The notes under the pieces: generated by a model
Database searches by the model: none
Told to the model about the DNA's origin: nothing
Seen by the model: the letters and a program-made list of their open reading frames with translations, nothing else
Part shown: piece after piece, positions 7,712 to 17,379 of the stretch
Layout of the letters: the number at the start of each line of letters is the position of its first letter
Position numbering within the stretch: the first letter of the stretch is position 1
Program-made: the position numbers and the translations under genes
Source of the DNA: an uncultured Acetatifactor sp.
GTDB taxonomy: Bacteria > Bacillota > Clostridia > Lachnospirales > Lachnospiraceae
DNA: 60,653 bases
Direction: 5' to 3'
NCBI GenBank assembly: GCA_947581865.1
Contig: CANPWA010000021.1
Span: forward strand, 1 to 60,653

Positions 7712-8131
7712 TCATTCCCGCGGCGGTTCCTGCAGCCTGCAGAGTGCCTCCACGGCACACCGGATCAATGCGCCGGTGCTGAAATCGGTGACGCCTACAA
7801 TCATATTATCGCAGTGATCGAAGGGGATCAGGATTCGTTTTGCCCTGCTTTGGGCGACTGCCAGCGCCATTTTGGGAGTCACTTCGCCAAGCAGGGAGTC
7901 CGCTATCACGATCCCTACCGGCCCTACGATCACATCTGCCCTGCGGCATCCCACCACCACGGCATTTTCTCCCGTCGCCGCCTCATGCGCGCCCGCTTTG
8001 AGCATGGCAGAAGTGGCCGCGCTGTTGGTTCCTACCGCGAGAACGGAAGCGTCCGGTATCGACTGTCTGATGGCGGAAACCAGCTGTTTTCCGATCCCGC
8101 CGCCCTGTGCATCAATGATCAAGATTATCAT
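7712..8131 (-). CDS. DUF3842 family protein
   Basis: A 139-residue cytoplasmic protein starting MIILIIDAQGGGIGKQLV, a glycine-rich nucleotide-binding-like N-terminus. GTNSAATSAMLKAGA, VVVGCRRADVIVGPVGIV and the C-terminal VGVTDFSTGAL are also conserved-looking. The family is common in Clostridia and has no assigned function. The start at 8131 follows AAGGAG at good spacing; an upstream in-frame start at 8161 would lie in the terminator hairpin. It begins only 20 bases after the terminator of the ribosomal cluster, so it depends on read-through or a promoter not visible here. Confidence 0.78.
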   Translation of the reverse strand: MIILIIDAQGGGIGKQLVSAIRQSIPDASVLAVGTNSAATSAMLKAGAHEAATGENAVVVGCRRADVIVGPVGIVIADSLLGEVTPKMALAVAQSRAKRILIPFDHCDNMIVGVTDFSTGALIRCAVEALCRLQEPPRE

Positions 8132-8150
8132 AGTATCGACTCTCCTTATG

Positions 8151-8184
8151 AAAAAAGTCACGAGAAAAGTGTCTCGTGACTTTT
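8151..8184 (-). terminator. Terminator of the S10-spc-alpha cluster
   Basis: A 12-bp perfect stem, AAAAGTCACGAG with CTCGTGACTTTT, around an 8-nt loop. It is followed by TTTTTT on the minus strand and also has TTTTGTTTT on the plus side. It lies 40 bases after the rplQ stop codon. Confidence 0.85.
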
Positions 8185-8223
8185 GTTTTACATGATCCTG
8201 TTGTCTTTCCTCTCACCGGTAAA

Positions 8224-8829
8224 TCATACCAGCTCCAGAACAACTTCCATTGCTGCGTCACCCTTGCGCTGACCGATCTTGATGATCCTGGTATAGCCGC
8301 CCTTGCGGTCCGCATATTTGGGAGCATACTCATCAAAGAGTTTTGCCACCAGGTCAACCTTCTGGGTTCCTTTCTTCCTGCCGGCAGCTTCCCCGGGCAC
8401 AGAAGTCACGGGAAGCAGAACTTTCAGCATCTGACGTCTCGCATGCAGTCTGGAGGGAAGATCTTTCTTGATCTCCTTCTCCACCTCATCATAAACGGTA
8501 ACGGTCACACCGTTCTCGATTTTCAGGATCTTGCCGTCCTTGTCGCGATGTGTCTCGGAGAGAACCTTTTTGGTATCCTTGTCCACAATCTGCTTTACGC
8601 GCTTGCCATCTTTGTCCTTGCGCGCTACTTTTGCGGTAACCTTAACGGTCTCGTAATTATCCTTTTCCTTCACCGCGAGGGCGATAAGCCCTTCAGCAAT
8701 TTTTCTCACTTCCTTGGCTCTCGCCTCGGTGGTGATTATCCTGCCGTTATTGATGAGAGCGGTCACCTGATTTTTCAGCAGTGCCCTTCTCTGAGAAGAA
8801 GTCCTGCCCAGTTTTCTGTACTTTGCCAT
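8224..8829 (-). CDS. rplQ: Ribosomal protein bL17 with a large insertion
   Basis: A 201-residue bL17, against about 120 in Bacillus and 127 in E. coli. The N-terminal core (KLGRTSSQRRALLKNQVTAL, residues 6-25) and C-terminal core (VAKLFDEYAPKYADRKGGYT, 161-180) are normal. Between them are a charged insert at about 56-126 with two DKDGK repeats and a second short one at about 140-158, flanking the conserved LHARRQ helix. L17 sits around the peptide exit tunnel of the 50S subunit. It is the last gene of the cluster, after rpoA. Confidence 0.95.
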   Translation of the reverse strand: MAKYRKLGRTSSQRRALLKNQVTALINNGRIITTEARAKEVRKIAEGLIALAVKEKDNYETVKVTAKVARKDKDGKRVKQIVDKDTKKVLSETHRDKDGKILKIENGVTVTVYDEVEKEIKKDLPSRLHARRQMLKVLLPVTSVPGEAAGRKKGTQKVDLVAKLFDEYAPKYADRKGGYTRIIKIGQRKGDAAMEVVLELV

Positions 8830-8976
8830 AGTTTTTGTTTCCTTTCTTCATTCATGGTACATCCGGCTACGCTCTTTGGACTTACTTGCCGAATGTATGG
8901 TTTAGCGTTCCATCAGAAGATACCCCCGCCCGAACACTTTGGCTTTACCGGGCAGGATAGATCTTTGAATATAATA

Positions 8977-9936
8977 TCAGTTGTCGTCGCTGGGATTGAG
9001 CTGCAATCCCAGTTCCTTCAGCTTCGCAAGCACTTCTTCCAAAGACTTGCGCCCCAGATTGCGAACCTTCATCATGTCCTCGGAAGTCTTATTGGTCAAT
9101 TCCTCTACCGTGTTGATGCCTGCACGCTTTAAGCAGTTGTAGGAACGAACCGAAAGTTCCAGTTCATCGATGCTCATCTCAAGCACCTTTTCTTTCTCAT
9201 CGTCTTCTTTCTCCACCATAACCTCTGCGGTTCTCGCATTTTCGGAGAGATCGATGAACAGACTCAGGTGCTCGCTAAGTACCTTTGCCGCCAGACTGAC
9301 TGCCTCATCGGGAACCAGCGTTCCGTTGGTAAATACATCCAGAGTCAGCTTGTCATAGTCGGTTATCTGACCGACACGGGTATTCTGCACGGTAACATTG
9401 ACCCTCTCCACAGGTGTGTAGATAGAATCAATGGCAATCACACCAATCGGTAAATCATCGTGTTTGTTCTTGTCGGCGCTCACATAGCCGCGACCTCTTG
9501 TGATGGTCAGTTCCATGTAAAGCTTTGCATCCTTGCCGCTTAAGGTAGCGATCACAAGATCGGGATTAAGGATCTCGATGTCCTGATCACACTGAATATC
9601 GGAAGCGTGCACAATGCCCTCGCCGTCAAACTCAATGTATGCAGTCTTGGTCTCGTTGGACTCGCTGTTATTCTTAATGGCAAGACTCTTGATGTTCATG
9701 ATGATCTCAGTCACATCTTCCTTGACGCCGGGGATGGAGCTGAACTCATGCAGCACCCCTTCAATCTTCACCTGACTGACTGCAGCACCGGGCAAAGAGG
9801 ACAGCATAATTCTTCTGAGGGAGTTGCCAAGAGTGATGCCATAGCCTCTCTCCAGGGGCTCGACCACGAATTTGCCGTACTTTTTGTCTTCTGAAATCTC
9901 AACAACCTCAATATTAGGTCTTTCAAAATCAAACAC
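8977..9936 (-). CDS. rpoA: RNA polymerase alpha subunit
   Basis: A 319-residue alpha subunit of normal length. The N-terminal assembly domain includes [20 protein letters not shown] (the beta-contacting and dimer region, residues 27-46). The C-terminal DNA-binding domain carries [20 protein letters not shown] and the helix-hairpin-helix [14 protein letters not shown]. It is cotranscribed with rpsM, rpsK and rpsD upstream and rplQ downstream, as in most bacteria. Confidence 0.98.
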   Translation of the reverse strand: MFDFERPNIEVVEISEDKKYGKFVVEPLERGYGITLGNSLRRIMLSSLPGAAVSQVKIEGVLHEFSSIPGVKEDVTEIIMNIKSLAIKNNSESNETKTAYIEFDGEGIVHASDIQCDQDIEILNPDLVIATLSGKDAKLYMELTITRGRGYVSADKNKHDDLPIGVIAIDSIYTPVERVNVTVQNTRVGQITDYDKLTLDVFTNGTLVPDEAVSLAAKVLSEHLSLFIDLSENARTAEVMVEKEDDEKEKVLEMSIDELELSVRSYNCLKRAGINTVEELTNKTSEDMMKVRNLGRKSLEEVLAKLKELGLQLNPSDDN

Positions 9937-9978
9937 CGCAAATACCCTCCTTTTCTATGTGGATATCTCTCCTGCCTC

Positions 9979-10572
9979 TTACTTGGAGTACAACTCGACG
10001 ATAAGCATCTCATCAACAGGAACATCGATCATCTCTCTGGTAGGAAGGTTCTTGATAGTTCCCTTGAAATTCTCAATATCTACATCCATCCACTCGGGTA
10101 CCAGTCTGCCTCCGGTCACTTCAAGAATGTCCTTATATCTCTGCAGGGATTTGGACTTCTCTCTGATCTCGATCACATCGCCTGCCTTAACCAGATAGGA
10201 AGGGATATTCACCGGTCTGCCATTTACAAGGACATGCTTATGCCCTACGATCTGTCTTGCCTCTCTTCTGGTTCTGGCAAAGCCCATCCTGAACACGATG
10301 TTGTCCAGTCTGGATTCCAGCATGACCATCAGGTTTTCACCGGTCATGCCTTTCATTCTGTCTGCCCTCTCATAGTAATTTCTGAAGGGCTTCTCCAGCA
10401 CGCCATAAATGAATTTGGCTTTCTGCTTCTCGCGAAGCTGAAGCCCGTACTCACTCACCTTTTTGCCTGCTCTCGCATAAGTTCTGTTGGACTTCTTGTC
10501 ATAGCCCAGATAAGACGGTTCCAATCCCAGGGCTCTGCATCTCTTTAATACGGGTACACGATTTACTGCCAT
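9979..10572 (-). CDS. rpsD: Ribosomal protein uS4
   Basis: A 197-residue uS4. The N-terminal RCRALGLEP stretch lacks the CxxC pairs of the zinc-binding form, so this is the zinc-independent type. The S4 RNA-binding domain ([20 protein letters not shown] and [19 protein letters not shown]) is intact. S4 nucleates 16S assembly and in many bacteria represses its own operon; here rpsD lies between rpsK and rpoA rather than alone as in Bacillus subtilis. Confidence 0.98.
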   Translation of the reverse strand: MAVNRVPVLKRCRALGLEPSYLGYDKKSNRTYARAGKKVSEYGLQLREKQKAKFIYGVLEKPFRNYYERADRMKGMTGENLMVMLESRLDNIVFRMGFARTRREARQIVGHKHVLVNGRPVNIPSYLVKAGDVIEIREKSKSLQRYKDILEVTGGRLVPEWMDVDIENFKGTIKNLPTREMIDVPVDEMLIVELYSK

Positions 10573-10674
10573 TTTTCAATTTCCTTTCTTGTCTGTTTAC
10601 AACACCCCAGCGGGTGCCTTCTTCCAACCTTTTTGTCTGTCCGCTTCACAGCAGCCTGTTTTCGTTCTCTTCCA

Positions 10675-11073
10675 TTATACGCGGCGGCGCTTGGGAGGAC
10701 GGCATCCGTTGTGGGGAACAGCGGTAACGTCACGGATACTCACTACCTCAAGACCACATGCGGAAAGCGCTCTGATCGCTGCCTCACGGCCTGAACCGGG
10801 ACCCTTTACGAATACATCTACGGTTTTCAGACCATGAACCTGCGCTGCCTTTGCAGCGGTTTCTGCTGCCATCTGTGCAGCATAGGGAGTAGATTTCCTT
10901 GAACCTCTAAAGCCCAGACCACCGGCACTTGCCCAGCTGAGTGCATTGCCCTCAGTGTCAGTCAGCGTAACAATGGTATTGTTAAAAGAAGACTGAATAT
11001 GTGCCTGTCCGCGTTCAACGTTTTTCCTGACACGTTTTTTTGTAACCTTTTTTGTTGCAACTTTCTTTGCCAT
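10675..11073 (-). CDS. rpsK: Ribosomal protein uS11
   Basis: A 132-residue uS11 with a lysine- and arginine-rich N-terminus ([18 protein letters not shown]) and the conserved core [34 protein letters not shown] and [15 protein letters not shown], ending [13 protein letters not shown]. It forms part of the 30S platform near the E site. It lies 31 bases after rpsM. Confidence 0.98.
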   Translation of the reverse strand: MAKKVATKKVTKKRVRKNVERGQAHIQSSFNNTIVTLTDTEGNALSWASAGGLGFRGSRKSTPYAAQMAAETAAKAAQVHGLKTVDVFVKGPGSGREAAIRALSACGLEVVSIRDVTAVPHNGCRPPKRRRV

Positions 11074-11104
11074 TTTAAACTAACCTACTTTCTTGTTGTG
11101 TTCA

Positions 11105-11476
11105 TTACTTCTTCTTATTTGCTACAGTGCGCTTGGGACCCTTGCGGGTTCTCGCGTTATTCTTGGTGTTCTGACCGCGGACGGGCAGCCCCTTACGGTG
11201 ACGGATACCGCGATAACATCCGATCTCCTGAAGTCTCTTGATGTTCAAGGCGATCTCACGTCTCAGATCACCCTCGAGCACCACGTTCAGCTTGTCGATT
11301 GCCTCGGTGATCTTCTTCACCTCGTCATCGGTGATATCCCTTACTCTGGTATCGGGATTCACACCTGCCTCAGCCAGAAGCTTGTTGGCAGTAGATCTTC
11401 CAATGCCATAGACATAGGTCAGACCGATTTCAATTCGTTTTTCTCTAGGTAAGTCAACACCTGCGATACGAGCCAT
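11105..11476 (-). CDS. rpsM: Ribosomal protein uS13
   Basis: A 123-residue uS13: [20 protein letters not shown] at the start, the helix-two-turn-helix region [19 protein letters not shown], and the basic tail [20 protein letters not shown]. It sits in the 30S head and contacts the P-site tRNA and 50S bridges. GGAGGAAATG precedes the start. The 323 bases between it and rpmJ hold no gene but several hairpins. Confidence 0.98.
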   Translation of the reverse strand: MARIAGVDLPREKRIEIGLTYVYGIGRSTANKLLAEAGVNPDTRVRDITDDEVKKITEAIDKLNVVLEGDLRREIALNIKRLQEIGCYRGIRHRKGLPVRGQNTKNNARTRKGPKRTVANKKK

Positions 11477-11799
11477 TTACATTTCCTCCATTTCCTCCGC
11501 GCATCCTTCTCCCGGACTGCGCTGTGCACATCTGGTCTGTTTGATTTGTGCACTGATTCCGTTACTAATTGATTGGGGCTTTCACCCAACCGGACACACA
11601 TCCGATCTTTCCACGCCATCTGTCTGCCGTGGTATCAACAAGTAATCTCCCGTAAGCCCTATCCGCATTGTATATGAAAATCAAATGCTTCTACTATATA
11701 AATATAGATAAGATACATTTGGTTCAGCCGCTCATAACAACAGGACAAGAACTCACTGACTTAAATCCGGCTTGTCAAAAGCCTGAAATTAAGCGGTGA
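11477..11799 (-). promoter_or_regulatory. Structured intercistronic region before rpsM
   Basis: There is no supported gene in these 323 bases; a 66-codon open frame here overlaps rpsM and has no ribosome site. On the mRNA strand, GTGCACA and TGTGCAC (11524-11553) pair around a 16-nt loop, GGTTGGG and CCCAATC (11571-11591) form a 7-bp hairpin with one G-U pair, and CGGA/TCCG (11591-11604) forms a small one. Just after rpmJ, GGCTT/AAGCC makes another. In E. coli, S4 represses the alpha operon at a pseudoknot before rpsM, so this is a plausible autoregulatory site. That role is inferred. Confidence 0.45.
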
Positions 11800-11913
11800 T
11801 CATCCCTGTCTCTGTTTGTGTTTCGGATTCTCACAGATCACTCTGATGCGTCCTTTTCTCTTGATGATTTTGCACTTTTCGCAAATCGGTTTTACTGATG
11901 ATCTAACCTTCAC
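11800..11913 (-). CDS. rpmJ: Ribosomal protein bL36
   Basis: A 37-residue bL36 with a GTG start, preceded by AAAGGAGG at seven bases. It reads [15 protein letters not shown] at the start and ends NPKHKQRQG. The CEKC pair, the later cysteine of VICENPKH and its histidine make the zinc-binding form. It is the smallest 50S protein. The gene normally follows infA directly; here a membrane protein gene separates them. Confidence 0.97.
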   Translation of the reverse strand: MKVRSSVKPICEKCKIIKRKGRIRVICENPKHKQRQG

Positions 11914-11965
11914 GTTAAACCCTCCTTTCAAAAAAGACCGTTTTACATTATAACACGACCTTTTT

Positions 11966-13288
11966 CTATTTGCAATACATTTTATCAGATATTTTCCGGC
12001 TTTTTGAAGATTTTACCAGGTTCAGGACAATACAGCACGCCGCCATCGCCGCTATCCCCAGAATACGGAAGGTGAATCTCGCATGCAGAGCCGAATGATG
12101 CTGCACCACCACGATCCACGCAAACGGTATACAGGCTATGACCAGAAAGGGAAGAACGGTCTCCAGCACAGCCATCAGGGGCATCCGTTTACACAATGCC
12201 CACACCAGCGCCGCCAGGACCAGGACCGCCAGCACAATGACGAGCATCGGATACATCCGGGAATGATACTCCTGAAAATTCAGGGAAATAACGTAAAATC
12301 CGCCGTTCATCCTGGGTCTGCCCCCGATCGCCTCGGTCCTGCCCAGCACATTCCACAGCGCGTCCTTGATGGTGCCCGTGTGCAGAGTCACATCCGCGAT
12401 CACCCATTTGGAAGCCCACATTCCCGCATAACCCACACCCCAGCAAAAACTATAGCCGACAATGCGCTTCAGCGCCGCAATGACATTCTCCCGCTCCGAA
12501 AGAAGGAAATATACACACAGCGGAATGCCCAGCGTCACAACCGGATAGGTCAAAAAATCAAAGTATGCGGTCAGGATACCCACACAGAGAAAAAATTCCG
12601 GGTAATATTTTTTCTCCCGAAGCCAGTCCTCCCGAAGCAGCATAAAAAGCACCGCCGCCAGCATGATGAGGGAACACACCGACATGGTCAGCGAGACCGC
12701 CATCAGCTCCGGCTTCATAAAGAGCATTCCTCCGAGCAGGGCCGGCAGCACCGCATAATGCTTTTTACGGATGGACACTGCCGCGGTCAGAAGCAGAAGC
12801 AGAGCCTGAATGATACCTTCCAGCCACAACAGCTGTTCCCAGGACATAATGAGAAGCAGGGGCTTTACATAAATCAGATAACCATGCCAGTACCGGGAAT
12901 ATTCCCGCAGATACATCCCGGAAGTGTCCGCGCCGTTCAGGACTGCCCGCAGGGAGTCCTCCGCCGCCCAGATTTCATCCTCCAGATCATGATGATACGC
13001 CCACATGGCATGCTCATAACTGTTCTTACCGGGTATCTTCTCAAAAGCGTACTGGACGATGATAGCGTCCGTATAGCTCTCCTTATCCTTCAGGATATGA
13101 CGCAGAAAAGCGTTGTCGGGCAGCCTGTCCTCTCCTACCAGTATCCTGTCCACGGACTGCGCCACATGCCTTTGAATCCCTTTGGTGGGAATACAGAATA
13201 CAAGCACCAAAAGCAGCGTCCCCAAAAGGGCGCTGCCGGCAAGTAGGATCACCATATGTTTCAGGGTTTTCATAAGACTATCCCGCAT
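11966..13288 (-). CDS. Polytopic membrane protein inserted between infA and rpmJ
   Basis: A 440-residue protein with about ten hydrophobic segments. A signal-like first segment ([20 protein letters not shown]) is followed by an extracytoplasmic domain to about residue 150 that includes [20 protein letters not shown], and then closely spaced helices such as [20 protein letters not shown]. The shape recalls GT-C type lipid-linked glycosyltransferases, but no catalytic signature is certain. Ribosome sites are weak at both 13288 and the internal ATG at 13273. It is packed tightly after infA (three bases) and before rpmJ (52 bases), so it must be cotranscribed with ribosomal genes. Its presence there is unusual. 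Confidence 0.8.
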   Translation of the reverse strand: MRDSLMKTLKHMVILLAGSALLGTLLLVLVFCIPTKGIQRHVAQSVDRILVGEDRLPDNAFLRHILKDKESYTDAIIVQYAFEKIPGKNSYEHAMWAYHHDLEDEIWAAEDSLRAVLNGADTSGMYLREYSRYWHGYLIYVKPLLLIMSWEQLLWLEGIIQALLLLLTAAVSIRKKHYAVLPALLGGMLFMKPELMAVSLTMSVCSLIMLAAVLFMLLREDWLREKKYYPEFFLCVGILTAYFDFLTYPVVTLGIPLCVYFLLSERENVIAALKRIVGYSFCWGVGYAGMWASKWVIADVTLHTGTIKDALWNVLGRTEAIGGRPRMNGGFYVISLNFQEYHSRMYPMLVIVLAVLVLAALVWALCKRMPLMAVLETVLPFLVIACIPFAWIVVVQHHSALHARFTFRILGIAAMAACCIVLNLVKSSKSRKISDKMYCK

Positions 13289-13291
13289 CTT

Positions 13292-13510
13292 TTACTTGTC
13301 TCTCCAAATGATGCGTCCCTTGGTCAGATCGTAGGGGGATAATTCCAGTGTCACTTTGTCACCGGGCAGAATACGGATAAAATTCTGGCGCAGCTTGCCG
13401 CTGATGGTGGCAAGCACTCTGTGCCCGTTCTCAAGTTCCACGCGGAACATGGTGTTGGGAAGCTTCTCCACAACGGTTCCCTCAATTTCAATTACATCAC
13501 TCTTTGACAT
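13292..13510 (-). CDS. infA: Translation initiation factor IF-1
   Basis: A 72-residue IF-1, an S1-like OB fold that occupies the 30S A site during initiation. [20 protein letters not shown] and [20 protein letters not shown] are conserved. I chose the start at 13510, with AGGGAGG seven bases upstream, which gives the normal family length; an in-frame start at 13591 would add 27 residues without homology. It lies between the KOW-domain gene and the inserted membrane gene. Confidence 0.97.
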   Translation of the reverse strand: MSKSDVIEIEGTVVEKLPNTMFRVELENGHRVLATISGKLRQNFIRILPGDKVTLELSPYDLTKGRIIWRDK

Positions 13511-13587
13511 ATATTTCCTCCCTGTCTCAATATTTCCTGTTTCTGTCGTCCCTGCTTCCCGCGCTGCATTCTCTGTCTGCCAGCCTG

Positions 13588-13875
13588 TCATGATTCCGAT
13601 GTGCCGTCGGAATCCTCCTTCAGGGACCTGCGGTATTGTTTCAATGCGTATTTAATCTGTTCGTCGGATGCCCGCTGGCGCTTTAAAGCATCCAGAAGCT
13701 CCCCGCCCACAGTTTTGGCGATGAGCTGTATGTGTTTCTTCCGCTTTCGCTTGGGACGCTCCAGGGGCTTTGATCTGCCATCGGAAAGCGCCACAAAATC
13801 TCCCTCCTCCGCCACGATCACATAGAGGGTATCCTTGTCATGCCCCGCCTTCGAGGCCGCAAATTGTCCTATCAT
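13588..13875 (-). CDS. KOW-domain RNA-binding protein
   Basis: A 95-residue basic protein. The N-terminal half ([20 protein letters not shown], residues 5-24) is a KOW-like beta barrel with L14e/L27e character, followed by a very basic stretch, [14 protein letters not shown]. The C-terminal helix is charged. Such proteins are typically encoded between map and infA in Clostridia and are thought to act with the ribosome; no precise role is known. Confidence 0.8.
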   Translation of the reverse strand: MIGQFAASKAGHDKDTLYVIVAEEGDFVALSDGRSKPLERPKRKRKKHIQLIAKTVGGELLDALKRQRASDEQIKYALKQYRRSLKEDSDGTSES

Positions 13876-13913
13876 GAACTTTCTCCAACTTTCCCGGGCG
13901 CCGCCAGAACCCG

Positions 13914-14666
13914 TCAGTATAACGTCAGGATCTCCGGCTCCCCCTCGGTGATCAGAACCGTGTTCTCATAATGGGCTGAGAGAGAACCGTCCTCGCTCAC
14001 TACCGTCCAGTCGTCGTCCAGCCATTCCACATCTGCCCGCCCCATATTGATCATGGGTTCAATGGCGAGGGTCATGCCCGGCTGAAGCTTCGGTCCCCGG
14101 CGCTTCTGGGCAAAGTTAGGAATCTGCGGGTCTTCGTGAAGTCTGGTTCCGATGCCGTGACCCACCAGATCGCGCACGATCCCATAGCCGTATGGGCGAA
14201 TGGAGGCATCGATGGCATTGGAAATGTCATAGAGATAATTTCCTGCTTTTGCCATCTTTATACCGTCAAAAAAACTCTGTTTTGTGCGCTCTATCAGCAG
14301 CTCTGCCTCCCTGCTGACCACTCCCACGCCGAAGGTGCGCGCCATGTCCGAATGATACCCGTGATAAATGAGCCCGGCGTCCAGGCTGACAATATCGCCC
14401 TCCTGAAGGATATGATCCTTCCGGGGAATGCCGTGCACCACTTCTTCGTTCACCGACACGCAGATGGAGGCAGGGTAACCGTTGTAATGCAGGAAATTGG
14501 GGACACAGCCATGAGCGCGGATGAGTTTCTCCCCGAGATCATTGATCTCCATCGTAGAAATCCCCGGTCTCACAGCCTTTTCCATGTTTTGAAACACATC
14601 AGCCAGCAGCCTGCAGGACTCTCTCATCAAAGCGATCTCCCGCTGTGATTTGACGGAAATAGCCAT
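13914..14666 (-). CDS. map: Methionine aminopeptidase, type I
   Basis: A 250-residue type I methionine aminopeptidase that removes the initiator methionine. The five metal ligands are visible in order: Asp in VSLDAGLIYHGYHSDMART (two aspartates), His in LVGHGIGTRLHEDP, Glu in TLAIEPM and Glu in SAHYENTVLIT. There is no N-terminal zinc-finger extension. It follows adk closely, as in the Bacillus spc operon. Confidence 0.97.
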   Translation of the reverse strand: MAISVKSQREIALMRESCRLLADVFQNMEKAVRPGISTMEINDLGEKLIRAHGCVPNFLHYNGYPASICVSVNEEVVHGIPRKDHILQEGDIVSLDAGLIYHGYHSDMARTFGVGVVSREAELLIERTKQSFFDGIKMAKAGNYLYDISNAIDASIRPYGYGIVRDLVGHGIGTRLHEDPQIPNFAQKRRGPKLQPGMTLAIEPMINMGRADVEWLDDDWTVVSEDGSLSAHYENTVLITEGEPEILTLY

Positions 14667-14726
14667 TGAAAATTACTTCCTTTCCCTTTCACTTTCTATT
14701 TCATTTTTAGGCGGCGCTTCATGCTT

Positions 14727-15368
14727 TCACCCGAGAACAGCCTCGATGGCTTTAAACACATCCTGCATATCCGCCGTGCCGTCCACGGTCTTGAGAACGC
14801 CCTTTGCCGTGTAAAAATCAATCAGAGGCTGGGTCTGCTCATGATAGACCTTCAGCCGGTTCAGCACGGTCTCAGGCTTGTCGTCGTCGCGCAGGATCAG
14901 CTCCGAACCGCACTTGTCACAGATTCCTTCTTTCTTCGGGGGCACATGTTCAATATGATAAGTCGCACCGCAGGTGACACAGGCGCGTCTTCCGGACATT
15001 CTCTTCACAATATTCTCATCGGGCACATCCACGTTGACGGCATAGTCAATGGCATCGCCCATCTCTGAAAGCGCTTTGTCCAGCACCTCGGCCTGGGGGA
15101 TCGTCCTGGGGAATCCGTCCAGCACATAGCCCTTTCCGCAGTCGGGCTGTGCCACTCTGTCGAGCAGGATCTTCACAGTCAGCTCATCCGGCACTAAGAG
15201 CCCCTGGTCCATGTACTTCTTTGCCTCCATGCCAAGCTCTGTCCCGTTTTTGATATTGGCGCGGAAAATATCTCCCGTGGACACATGGGGAATCCCGTAT
15301 TTCTCCGCGATCATCTTCGCCTGGGTGCCCTTGCCCGCACCGGGTGCGCCTAACATAATAATCTTCAT
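14727..15368 (-). CDS. adk: Adenylate kinase with a zinc-binding lid
   Basis: A 213-residue adenylate kinase. The P-loop [12 protein letters not shown] is at residues 7-18, and the lid contains CVTC and CDKC, the four-cysteine zinc site typical of Gram-positive enzymes. It balances AMP, ADP and ATP. I chose the start at 15368 (MKIIMLGAP), preceded by AAGGGG; a longer frame from 15461 has no family similarity. A promoter at 15469-15497 lies upstream. Confidence 0.97.
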   Translation of the reverse strand: MKIIMLGAPGAGKGTQAKMIAEKYGIPHVSTGDIFRANIKNGTELGMEAKKYMDQGLLVPDELTVKILLDRVAQPDCGKGYVLDGFPRTIPQAEVLDKALSEMGDAIDYAVNVDVPDENIVKRMSGRRACVTCGATYHIEHVPPKKEGICDKCGSELILRDDDKPETVLNRLKVYHEQTQPLIDFYTAKGVLKTVDGTADMQDVFKAIEAVLG

Positions 15369-15468
15369 TCCTATACCCCTTTCCTGTCTATCGCAATTTC
15401 TGCCTGCGATACCGTTTTGCTCTTTCTTCCTCTTCTGCACAGTATCCAAATCTGCGCACATTTATTTT

Positions 15469-15497
15469 ATTTTAACTTTTTTACAATCAGTTTGCAA
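15469..15497 (-). promoter_or_regulatory. Internal promoter upstream of adk
   Basis: On the minus strand, TTGCAA (15492-15497) and TAAAAT (15469-15474) are separated by 17 bases. It lies between secY and adk, about 100 bases before the adk start, and would raise expression of adk, map, infA and the alpha genes independently of the S10 promoter. Confidence 0.72.
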
Positions 15498-15541
15498 TAT
15501 CTATCATTGAAAAATATGACAAAACAGGCAAAAGAAATTAT

Positions 15542-15576
15542 TTGACCGCACAAGCCGTAAAAGCCTGTGCGGTCAA
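15542..15576 (-). terminator. Hairpin between secY and adk
   Basis: An 11-bp perfect stem, TTGACCGCACA with TGTGCGGTCAA, around a 13-nt loop, 29 bases after the secY stop. On the minus strand it is followed by AAATAATTTCTTTT rather than a clean T-run, so it may be a partial terminator or attenuator upstream of the internal promoter. Confidence 0.55.
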
Positions 15577-15604
15577 CCCTGCACATATTGTTCTGTTTCT
15601 GTCG

Positions 15605-16918
15605 TTATGACTCCAAAAATCCCTTGTAGTTGCGGACCAGCATCTGGGATTCGATCTGTTTTACCGTCTCCAGGACCACGCTGACGATAATGATCAGGCT
15701 GGTGCCTCCAAAGGACACGCTGGCGCCGAACACTCCGTTAAAGAAATAGGGAATGACAGCGATGATGGTCAGCCCGACTGCGCCGATGAACACGATATAA
15801 TTCAATACCTTGTCCAAATAATCGCTGGTGGGTTTTCCGGGTCTGATGCCGGGAATAAATCCGCCCTGTTTCTTCATGTTGTCTGCGACCATCAGCGGGT
15901 TAAAGGTGATGGAAGTGTAAAAATAAGCAAAGAAGATCACCAGCACCACATACACCAGTAATCCGATGGAGTAGACAGGCTCACTGGGTTTGCACCAGTT
16001 GTTGGAGCTTAAGCCCCTGAGGATATGCGCCCACACACCGGTTCCCTGATAGCCCACAAAGGAGCAGATCATAACAGGCATCTGCATGATGGACTGTGCG
16101 AAAATGATGGGGATCACACCTGCGGTATTGACCTTCAAAGGAATATTGGAAGTCTGTCCGCCCACCATCTTGCGCCCCTGCACTTTCTTCGCATACTGCA
16201 CGGGGATCTTGCGGACGCCGTCGTTTAAGATGATGACAAGCACCACCATACCCACAACGATCGCAAGAATGATCGCCGCCGCGAGAATTGCGGTCGCGGG
16301 AGCCTTGCCTGCCACAAACTGGCTGTAGAGATTGCTGAAGTCCTCAGGCAGTCTGGAAATGATATTGATTACCAGCACGATAGAAATACCGTTTCCAACG
16401 CCGTTCTCGGTAATTCTCTCCCCCACCCACATCAGGAATGCGCTGCCGGCAGTGAGAGCTGCAACTACGGTGATCACACTCATAGCATTGTATTCTGTCA
16501 GATTCCCCTGACGTCCGAAGCCGATCGCCAGCGCCGTCGCCTGGATCAGAGCCAGTACAACGGTCACATATCTGGTGATCGCCACGATCTTCTTTCGGCC
16601 ATCCTCGCCGTCCCTCTGCATCTCTTCGAGCTTGGGGATCGCGATCGTCAAAAGCTGCATGACGATGGATGCGGTAATATAGGGGCTGATGTTCAATGCA
16701 AAAATGGACATACTCAAAAAGGAACCACCGGTAATTGCGTCAAAAAAGCTGAAAGCATCGCCCGCCTGACTCTCAAACCACTGTCTGAAAACCCCGCCGT
16801 CAATACCCGGAGTCGGAAGCTGGGAGCCAAGACGAATGATGACCAGCATTATCAGGGTATAGAAAAGCTTCTTTCGGATCTCTTTGATCTTGAACGCATT
16901 TTTGAGTGTCGTAAGCAT
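15605..16918 (-). CDS. secY: Sec translocase channel subunit SecY
   Basis: A 437-residue SecY with ten predicted transmembrane segments. QLPTPGIDGG near the first loop, the plug region GGSFLSMSIFALNISPYITA, and FIPGIRPGKPTSDYLDKVLN in the cytoplasmic loop that contacts SecA and the ribosome are all present. It forms the protein-conducting channel with SecE and SecG. It directly abuts the end of rplO, as is standard. Confidence 0.97.
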   Translation of the reverse strand: MLTTLKNAFKIKEIRKKLFYTLIMLVIIRLGSQLPTPGIDGGVFRQWFESQAGDAFSFFDAITGGSFLSMSIFALNISPYITASIVMQLLTIAIPKLEEMQRDGEDGRKKIVAITRYVTVVLALIQATALAIGFGRQGNLTEYNAMSVITVVAALTAGSAFLMWVGERITENGVGNGISIVLVINIISRLPEDFSNLYSQFVAGKAPATAILAAAIILAIVVGMVVLVIILNDGVRKIPVQYAKKVQGRKMVGGQTSNIPLKVNTAGVIPIIFAQSIMQMPVMICSFVGYQGTGVWAHILRGLSSNNWCKPSEPVYSIGLLVYVVLVIFFAYFYTSITFNPLMVADNMKKQGGFIPGIRPGKPTSDYLDKVLNYIVFIGAVGLTIIAVIPYFFNGVFGASVSFGGTSLIIIVSVVLETVKQIESQMLVRNYKGFLES

Positions 16919-17358
16919 TACATCACCTCTGCATTTCCACCAAGCGCCTCGATTTTTTCTTTTGCGGATGCGCTGTATGCGTCAACCTTGACATTGAGTT
17001 TCTTGGTAAGTTCTCCGTTTCCAAGTATCTTGACACCATCTTTGGGATTTTTGATGATACCTGCTTCGATCAGAGCATCCACATCCACGGTAGCGCCGTT
17101 TTCAAACCGCTCCAGAGCACTCACATTGATCGCAACGATCTCCTTTGTATTTCTGTTGGTAAACCCTCTCTTGGGGATACGTCTGTACAAAGGCATCTGA
17201 CCGCCTTCAAAACCGGGTCTGGTAGCGCCGGAACGAGCCTTCTGACCCTTGTGACCCTTGCCTGCGGTCTTGCCGTTGCCTGAACCGTGTCCACGGCCTC
17301 TTCTAAAATTATCACTGTGTTTGGAACCTTCAGCGGGTCTTAAATTGGATAATTCCAT
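16918..17358 (-). CDS. rplO: Ribosomal protein uL15
   Basis: A 146-residue uL15, with the glycine-rich N-terminal arm [20 protein letters not shown] and the signature [23 protein letters not shown] lies eight bases before the ATG at 17358; a GTG three codons earlier is less well placed. It is a late-assembling 50S protein near the exit tunnel. Confidence 0.97.
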   Translation of the reverse strand: MELSNLRPAEGSKHSDNFRRGRGHGSGNGKTAGKGHKGQKARSGATRPGFEGGQMPLYRRIPKRGFTNRNTKEIVAINVSALERFENGATVDVDALIEAGIIKNPKDGVKILGNGELTKKLNVKVDAYSASAKEKIEALGGNAEVM

Positions 17359-17379
17359 CTCTGACACCTCCTTATCTTT

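Noticed and set aside
11419..11619. 66-codon frame overlapping rpsM (MAWKDRMCVRLGESPNQ)
   Set aside because: It lies in a hairpin-rich spacer, has no ribosome site and runs into rpsM in another frame.
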